Shown here in pieces: positions 57,947-64,000 of a DNA stretch of 64,000 nt. The translations under genes were made by a program, and so were the position numbers. The notes beneath the pieces were generated by a model. The model was given only the letters and a program-made list of their open reading frames with translations. It did no database searches and had not been told where the DNA came from. Source of the stretch: Ryuthela nishihirai. Lineage: Eukaryota > Arthropoda > Arachnida > Araneae > Heptathelidae. The stretch is taken from the NCBI GenBank assembly GCA_038380435.1, contig JAWZYU010000010.1, positions 39,776,135-39,840,134 of the forward strand, written 5' to 3'. Every line of letters starts with the position of its first letter. Position 1 is the stretch's first letter.

Positions 57947-58414
57947 AGTTCTGCCAGTACTAGAGAGTTAATATTGGTGCCTTCACGTATTTTGGGCAGT
58001 AGATCTCAGAACTGTGGTAAAATTCTGGCTACAGTAATTTGCTAGAGCTAAAAATGGGTGAATAGGAATATTTCGAGCAGTAGAACTCAGAACTGTTAAG
58101 AATGTTTAGATCCAGTGACTCGTTCAATGTCAAATAGCGGTCGGAGTGATGGTTCAAAATCAAGAGTTGCTGAGAGCATCGATTGATTTCTGATTTGTGT
58201 ACATACTGCATGTTTCACGGTGTGTCAGAGAAAGTTCTTATCCTGTCCCAGCTATAGCTAAATAATCAAGGGTGCGACTCTTCCCTTTACGAATAGACTT
58301 GTGTCTATGGTGATGGGGAGAGGGAGACTGTGTCGATAACTCTCAGTCTCATCTCTTGATTTTTCTTTCTCCGAATCGCCATTATGCTTCCGTTGAGTTT
58401 TTCCTATTAACCAT

Positions 58415-59425
58415 CACTCTGCATACAGTGAGAACGATAACATCGATGGACTGGGAGTGGCAGCCTCAGTCGCAGAGGAGGTTAATTCGAGGCCCCGTAT
58501 GTAGGAAAGCCTACCTTGTGCATTTTAAAAACCACGCTGGCTGGTATTGGGAGTAGCCTTCAATACGTCTCTTAATTGATGCAATGGATCTCCGTCCATT
58601 CTTCACCTAATTGATCCAATGGACCTCCGTCCATTCTTCACCTAATTGATCCAATAGATCTCCTCCCACTTGTCTCTAATTGATGCAATGGATCTCCTTC
58701 CATATATCTCCTAATTGATCCAATGGACCTCCTTCCATTCTTCACCTAATTGATTCAATGGACCTCCTTCCATTCTTCACCTAATTGATCCAATAGATCT
58801 CCTCTCACTTGTCTCCTAATTGATGCAATGGATCTCCTTCCATATATCTCCTAATTGATCCAATGGACCTCCGTCCATTCTTCACCTAATTGATTCAATG
58901 GACCTCCGTCCATTCTTCACCTAATTGATCCAATAGATCTCCTCCCACTTGTCTCCTAATTGATGCAATAGATCTCCTTCCATATATCTCCTAATTGATC
59001 CGATGGACCTCCGTCCATTCGTCACCTAATTGATCCAAAGGACCTTCGTCCATTCTTCACCTAATTGATCCAATGGACCTCCGTCCATTCTTCACCTAAT
59101 TGATCCAATAGATCTCCTCCCACTTGTCTCCTAATTGATGCAATAGATCTCCTTCCATATATCTCCTAATTGATCCAATGGACCTCCGTCCATTCTTCAC
59201 CTAATTGATCCAATGTACCTCCGTCCATTCTTCACCCAATTGATCCAATAGATCTCCTCCCACTTGTCTCCTAATTGATGCAATGGATCTCCTTCCATAT
59301 ATCTTCTAATTGATTCAATGGATCCCTTCCATTACTAACTATTCTGAACACTTGGGATCCTTGTAGCATTATCATTGAGCCCATTGTGTTATAAAATTGC
59401 CATTCAGAAGTAAAATCTCAGACCA
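58415..59425 (+). repeat. Old SINE-A copy expanded by an internal minisatellite
   Basis: Diverged forward SINE-A body precedes the array (GAGGCCCCGTATGTAGGAAA, CACGCTGGCTGGTATTGGGA). The 3' SINE end follows it (GATCCTTGTAGCATTATCAT, GAGCCCATTGTGTTATAAAA, CAGAAGTAAAATCTC). A normal copy would need only about 40 bp where the array now stands. Confidence 0.85.
58566..59330 (+). repeat. 35-bp minisatellite with 140-bp higher-order repeat
   Basis: About 22 units of CCTAATTGATCCAATGGACC + TCCGTCCATTCTTCA. Three unit types recur in the order A-A-B-C. B has AGATCTCCTCCCACTTGTCT and C has GATGCAATGGATCTCCTTCC + ATATATCT. This gives a 140-bp higher-order unit repeated five times, once with an extra A. 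The unit aligns with the SINE-A interior (CTGTCTCCCAACAGCTGTTC, CAGTGGGTCCCCTCCC). Confidence 0.95.
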
Positions 59426-60010
59426 GTTTTATACTGTTCAGCCTAGGACATCGTTAACAACGATGATAGACAAGCCGTGTATCAAGAAGGTTGTCCATTT
59501 ATCATATTGACGAAGCCATGCTGCTGATATTTACAGAATGATTGCAGTGTCGTCTGGAATTGCTCTCTTCGTTTTCAGCAACACAACGCAGGCGCCGGTG
59601 CTGCGTCATCAGTTGCGTCGATCTCAAACGAATTAGCGGATGACACATTGAAAATCGGTTGCTTTAAAATTTCCCATTCAATGGTTATTTTTTTCCTTGC
59701 TATCTGCTTTTGACATGTCCGATTATCCTCTTTTACTTCTTTTGTGATTTATTTCAAATCTAAAAGAGCACATTCAAGTCTTATCCAACGCAGATTTTGT
59801 GCAAAACGAATTTCCTTATCGACGTTAAAAAATATGCAGTGTTCCACTATTTATTTACTTATCTATTCATTATTTTCGGATCGTGTCTAAAATTTCGTTA
59901 TAAGTGAGCTCGGTTTTTCTCAATTTCACACACATTTCATAATTTTTTTCTATCTTCGGTGAGAAAAGAAGTGTCATCGGAGTTGGATCGAAAGAAAATA
60001 TTTGACTCTG
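59426..60010. other. Unassigned interval
   Basis: Nothing recognised. Confidence 0.35.
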
Positions 60011-60012
60011 AA

Positions 60013-60095
60013 AGCTTTGAAGTGAAAATAAACATCGATTGCTTTGAACTGAAAGTAAACATTGATTGCTTTGAAGTAAAAGCAAAAATTGATAT
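60013..60095 (+). repeat. 27-bp triplicate
   Basis: Three units of GCTTTGAAGTGAAAATAAAC + ATCGATT with minor changes, preserving a 9-residue reading (CFELKVNID). Confidence 0.85.
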
Positions 60096-60489
60096 ATATA
60101 TATATTTCAATTTATTAGCCATTGTTGAGTTTTTACATATATGCAACTCATTATTAATAACTTTACACAGACCACTTATGTATATATGAATGCAAATATT
60201 CCGAGAAAGTTCAAAGAAAATGTGAAATTAAAAGAAAAGAGAGAACAAATAAAACTGATCGCAATATGTATAACCAAAGGCCATAGCCATTTAGTTACCA
60301 GAAGAAATTACAATAACTTATATAGAAATAAAACAAAAGTTTAAAACTTCAATATCCCAACATTACATAAATGCAATCTAACACTTTTAAAACACAATTC
60401 AATATGTTTAAGATTCATAACATAATTCCTTAAATTTCTTTTAAAAATGTGTGATGATGCACTCTTTTTTATTTCCTCTGAAATTTGTT

Positions 60490-61105
60490 ATAGTTACTAA
60501 TGCCTAAATACTCAAAAGATTTAAGAAACTTTTCTCTGTTGCCTTTAGGAACAACTAAAGTATTTTTACCACAACCCAAATCAATCAAACTAATGGCTAA
60601 ATACTCAAACGATTTTAGAAAATTGTCTCTGTTGGCTTTAGGAACAACTAAAGTATTTTTTTACCACAACGCAAATCAATCAAATTAATGGCTAAATACT
60701 CAAAAGATTTAAGAAAATTTCCTCTGTTGGCTTTAGGAACAACTAAAGTATTTTTACCACAAAGCAAATCAATCAAACTAATGGCTAAATACTCAAACGA
60801 TTTTAGAAAATTTTCTCTGTTGGCTTTAGGAACAACTAAAGTATTTTTTACCACAACGCAAATCAATCAAATTAATGGCTAAATACTCAAAAGATTTAAG
60901 AAAATTTCCTCTGTTGGCTTTAGGAACAACTAAAGTATTTTTACCACAACGCAAATCAATCAAACTAATGGCTAAATACTCAAACGATTTTAGAAAATTT
61001 TCTCTGTTGGCTTTAGGAACAACTAAAGTATTTTTTACCACAACGCAAATCAATCAAACTAATGGCTAAATACTCAAAAGATTTTAGAAAATTTTCTCCG
61101 CTTGT
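60490..61105 (-). repeat. ~94-bp tandem array derived from an RT C-terminus
   Basis: Seven unit starts (60500, 60593, 60688, 60781, 60875, 60968, 61061) are spaced 93-95 bp apart. Units alternate between two types (AAAGATTTAAG and AACGATTTTAG), so the working period is a ~187-bp dimer. On the minus strand each encodes NTLVVPKANRENFLKSFEYL + AISLIDL. This resembles the extreme C-terminus of CR1/jockey-type RT ORFs (L-x-V-P ... K-S-F-x-Y). It lies where the 3' end of the LINE ORF2 should be. Confidence 0.85.
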
Positions 61106-61106
61106 T

Positions 61107-61182
61107 GCGCTTTGAAAAGACAGGACATCTTTTCAAAGCGCATAACACTATAGTGCTCCATGAAATGAAAAATCATTTCACA
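61107..61182. repeat. Cluster of three perfect dyads
   Basis: GCGCTTTGAAAAGA (61107-61120) pairs with TCTTTTCAAAGCGC (61128-61141) across a 7-base loop. CACTATAGTG follows at about 61147-61156, and TGAAATGA/TCATTTCA at about 61162-61181. They lie between the tandem array and the LINE linker. Confidence 0.85.
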
Positions 61183-61259
61183 AATTACGGAGATATTACT
61201 TAAAAATCTTAAGATGGGAACAGTTAATCAATCAACTACCCTCAAATAAAAATTCAATG

Positions 61260-62400
61260 TACTTATATATACTCAAATTTTATAATTTATTTGATATCTA
61301 AAATTTTTAAAGCTACTTTCGTAAGTTTCATTTAAAGGGTATTTTTTGTATTTTTTACATATCTCTTTCTTTTAATAAGTTCAGAATTTCAGAAGTAATC
61401 CATGACTTTGCTGATTGTGATTTATTCTGAATTTTTCTCTCCCTAGTTCAATTTTTAATTACGAAATTAAATGTGGTTAAAATATTATTATAAGCTTCAT
61501 TGATATCATTAAGAGTTAACATCGTCTCAGGAACATTTACTTAAAAGTCTGTTCAATAAAGTATAGTCTATGTAGTGATAAAGAATAGGCTCTGTATAAT
61601 TATCACACTGAATATTCATATTATTGTTAAAATTAACTGTTAAGGCAATAGGATAATGATCAGTCACTGCTAATTTAACAATACTACTCTTGAATGAGCT
61701 TTCGATTTTGCTTTTAACAACAACGTGATTTAAACAAGTAGAATATATCATACTTTCTATGGTCCGTGAATTTATGAAATTTTGAAAGCCATTTGATGAC
61801 AGCAAATTTAGATATTCATTTGTAAAGTGATCATTTCCTAGTATATCTTTGTTTAAATCACCAAATACAACAACTTCTCCTTTATTATCAAATGATAAGA
61901 GTAATTCCTGAAATTCTACTAGGAAGGTGGTAAGTGGGATACAAAGAGATCTATAGATACATACGAAATATTGTTGATAATTTTCCAGATAAATAGCAAT
62001 ATATTCAGCTGAACCTATATCATTAAATGCAATTTGCTTGACTATTAAGGAACTTTTAACGTAGCAAAGTATCCCACCAGATTTATTGTAATCTCTACAA
62101 CAATGGAACATATGATAACCATCTATTTGATACAAATTTAACTCATGTGGTTTGATCCATATTTCAGAAAGTATTAAAATATCCATCTTGCTATTTAAAT
62201 ATTCAAGAATTGCTTCCAGCTGTTCAAATTTATTTCTTAAACTTCGGATGTTAAAATGTAGAATTTTTAAACTTGAAAAATTTCCAGAATTAAAGAAAGA
62301 CAGTAATTCTTTAATGTCGTTACAGATCACAGAACATGGCATAGATTCAAAAGAACTAAAAGGTGAAATATTTTCACCAGCCATCTTGTTCATTTAAGTT
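61260..62400 (-). CDS. LINE ORF2: endonuclease domain, RT core absent
   Basis: The 288-residue open frame at 61527-62393 is an APE-type endonuclease. LHFNIRSLRNK (metal-binding Asn region), LSEIWI (catalytic Glu), VVFGDLNKDI (Asp/Asn pair) and VTDHYPIAL (Asp-His) all stand in the expected order and look intact. The linker before RT can still be read through stops down to about 61260 (ETMLTLNDINEAYNNILTTF, ITSEIL-, LLKERD-like). The RT palm is missing: sequence passes from linker to the dyad cluster and then the C-terminal tandem array. The element is of the CR1/jockey type and is not autonomous. Confidence 0.88.
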
Positions 62401-62409
62401 ATTTAGGTC

Positions 62410-62980
62410 ATTGTCATCTCTGATCCGCCAAATTTTGGATCATCACTTTTACGGATGAAAATGTTTCCATTTTTTACCCAAACAAATTTATTATATATTT
62501 TTCAATTTAAATTGCTTAGCATTATACAATAAATTTTCAATACTAGGTATTACATGCTCGTTTAAAAATAATTTTAACTATTTAAAATCAGGGTTGATGT
62601 CAGTACATTTTAGAGGGAATTTAGATTTTTTGTTGCATTCTAGCCAATTGTCTCTTATTTCTTTTGATTTTTTTTCACGATAATAGGTGAACCTGAATAT
62701 CATCATTACTCACCTTTACTTGAATTTTGCTAGCAATTTTCTTCACAATATCCAGAATATTCTCGCCTGGAATTTCTGGAACATCTAAAATTTCTAAGCT
62801 CTGGTTTCGCGAATACTGCTGCAGTTCATGCAACTCATTTCTCAGCTCTTTCAGTTCTGCTTCTTGTTTTGCCGTTCGACACTTCAAATTAAGGTTAAGC
62901 TCTTTCAGATCCGAAACTTCACAAGAGGCATCACACTGCATGTTGTACCTGTACATTCCCCTACTCAAACGGTTTCATAG
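62410..62980 (-). pseudogene. LINE ORF1 (coiled coil plus RRM-like domain)
   Basis: The 62675-62968 part encodes a coiled coil (LKELNLNLKCRTAKQEAELK...ELRNELHELQQYSRNQ), then LEILDVPEIPGENILDIVKK, the start of an RRM-like RNA-binding domain. After a frame change the C-terminal domain resumes at about 62570-62410 (NEHVIPSIENLLYNAKQFKL, FVWVKNGNIFIRKSDD). ORF1 proteins bind LINE RNA in the RNP. The stop at 62675 and the break make it non-functional. It sits directly upstream of ORF2 on the same strand, as expected for one element. Confidence 0.85.
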
Positions 62981-62999
62981 ATGGCTACCAGACAAGACG

Positions 63000-63395
63000 G
63001 CGCACTGACACATTTCTCAAGAGATGTTATGGAAGCTCTTAGCGCAGTGACTGATTACCCAATAGGAGCATGAGACGTAGCCTACAGCCTCAATATTCAT
63101 GGCTGGGGGATCAAACAGTCCGAACTCAATTTTATTTCGAACATTTTATTAAGTTTAATATTTCAAAATCAATATAATCTCCTATTTACATACACATTTC
63201 GTGTTTTCATTTAGGTTAATTCAAAATGTGATGTGTTTTTTGTTAAATCCACTAAAGTGAACAGATATTTACTTTCGTTTAAAATTAAGTTTTCGTTTAT
63301 TTTTCAGTATGTGCAAATTTATATAATATATTTAAATTTTCTGTTTATGCATTATTTAACTTCTTGTGTACAATTTTCCACATTCGCAAGTTACA
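63000..63395. other. Unassigned interval
   Basis: AT-rich, nothing recognised. Confidence 0.35.
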
Positions 63396-63585
63396 ATGTT
63401 TTTCTGGAGGATGGTTCCCCCTCCACTTCAAACACACCCACCAACTCCCGACCAGTTGGGGATCTCTCAAATATTTTGCGTCTCGGCCCTCCAGATACCT
63501 TAATGCACCGCTATCTTAATGCAACATTTCCTGACATATGAATTGGCAGGGGTGATCCTATTCTATAGCCAACAAAGAGTCTTGT
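63396..63585 (+). pseudogene. mariner-like transposase fragment
   Basis: The plus strand reads FLEDGSPSTSNTPTNSRPVG, then MHRYLNATFPDI, stop, IGRGDPIL, stop, PTKS. The x-x-DG-x-P ... L-N-x-x-F-P-x-x-W-I-G-R-x-x-P-I-x-W-P order is that of arthropod mariner-type transposases around the second and third catalytic residues. Both tryptophans appear as stops. It is a different copy from that at 48 kb. Confidence 0.7.
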
Positions 63586-63639
63586 TTTTTTCTTTTTTTT
63601 CAACACATAGGAGAGAAGAATCCTAAAAGCTATTCATAG

Positions 63640-63785
63640 CTTTTACATACCTACTCATACAACGACATGCCCTACTAAGACCGAAGTCACTGCTGAGCAC
63701 TGCTTCAGTTAGAGGTAACACAACACACAACGTTTGCCTTGCTGAAACAGTAGCTAGCTCTCTAACCACCATGCCAGTTAAGGCA
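63640..63785 (-). repeat. SINE-C copy
   Basis: On the minus strand a tRNA-like start (GGCATGGTGGTTAGAGAGCT) precedes body blocks CTCTAACTGAAGCAGTGC, GTGACTTCGGTCTTAGTAGG and GCATGTCGTTGTATGAG. These are shared with 25.9 kb and 4.6 kb. Confidence 0.7.
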
Positions 63786-64000
63786 TACATCCCTTGATTT
63801 ATTCTTCTGGAACTTTGCAAAGAATAATGTTTACATGGACAAAATTGGAGACCCGAATCAATTAAAAGCCAGAATAGGAGAAGCAACTGAGCACGTAATA
63901 AGAGATATGCTGCAGCATGTATGACAAGAAGTGGAATACTGATTAGATATAGGCAAGATCACGAATATGTGGTTCAAATGTAGAATTGTGTCTTACACTG

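Noticed and set aside
58566..59330. CRISPR array
   Set aside because: Units are contiguous tandem repeats without unique spacers, the genome is eukaryotic and no cas genes are present. The same holds for the 26-, 43-, 19- and 94-bp arrays.
59959..60344. Short open frames at 59.96-60.34 kb as genes
   Set aside because: They come from a 27-bp triplicate and AT-rich sequence without any recognised motif.

Overview
This window reads as intergenic or intronic DNA of a metazoan, most likely an arthropod. It is AT-rich and full of eukaryotic transposable elements: tRNA-derived SINEs, Tc1/mariner and hAT DNA transposons, APE-type non-LTR retrotransposons and a Penelope-like fragment. I see no rRNA gene, no bacterial operon and no multi-exon host gene that I can defend. 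The only hint of a host-type coding exon is a broken THAP-like zinc-finger segment near 1.3 kb. The species cannot be fixed from sequence alone; a chelicerate would fit but is a guess.

The dominant component is one SINE family, called SINE-A here. It is about 388 bp long, with a tRNA-like head carrying pol III A and B boxes, a long body, and a CAACCCAACCC-type tail instead of poly(A). About 26 copies plus two fragments lie on both strands and cover roughly 9-10 kb. Many have clear 10-13 bp target-site duplications (TSDs), and several sit inside older copies of the same family. Nearly all the short peptides predicted in those places are SINE translations, not genes. Three further tRNA-headed repeat families (SINE-B, -C, -D) have two to four copies each.

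Layout: 1-2.4 kb holds a possible mariner end and the THAP-like remnant. At 2.4-2.8 kb is a 5'-inverted (twin-primed) RTE-like LINE end with a TSD. At 4.0-5.0 and 7.5-8.2 kb are inverted-repeat elements. At 9.3-16.5 kb are SINEs and three decayed Tc1 transposases. At 17.03-19.67 kb is a nearly complete hAT transposon with an 8-bp TSD. At 19.69-24.02 kb is a giant foldback structure whose arms carry tandem ~0.5-kb units. At 24-34 kb are nested SINEs and a 26-bp minisatellite. At 34.3-36 kb are a foldback-arm fragment and a Tc1 element. At 37-46 kb are SINE-B/A/D copies and a 440-bp hAT MITE with TSD. At 46-46.6 kb is a 43-bp minisatellite. At 47.8-48.8 kb is a Penelope-like RT fragment split by a 596-bp mariner element. 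At 51.4-51.7 kb is a direct-plus-inverted hairpin array. At 52-54.9 kb is a long RTE-like LINE with a near-complete RT. At 55-59.4 kb are a 19-bp array and a SINE whose interior was amplified into a 35-bp/140-bp higher-order minisatellite. At 60.5-63 kb is a second LINE with ORF1 and endonuclease but no RT core, its RT C-terminus present as a tandem array. At 63.4-63.8 kb are a mariner transposase fragment and a SINE-C copy.

The genes do not form a pathway. They are independent, mostly inactivated mobile elements, and the insertion order can be read from nesting. The most unusual structures are the 4.3-kb foldback with satellite-like arms, the minisatellite born inside a SINE, and the RT-tail tandem array. 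All alignments were made by eye; no database search was run.
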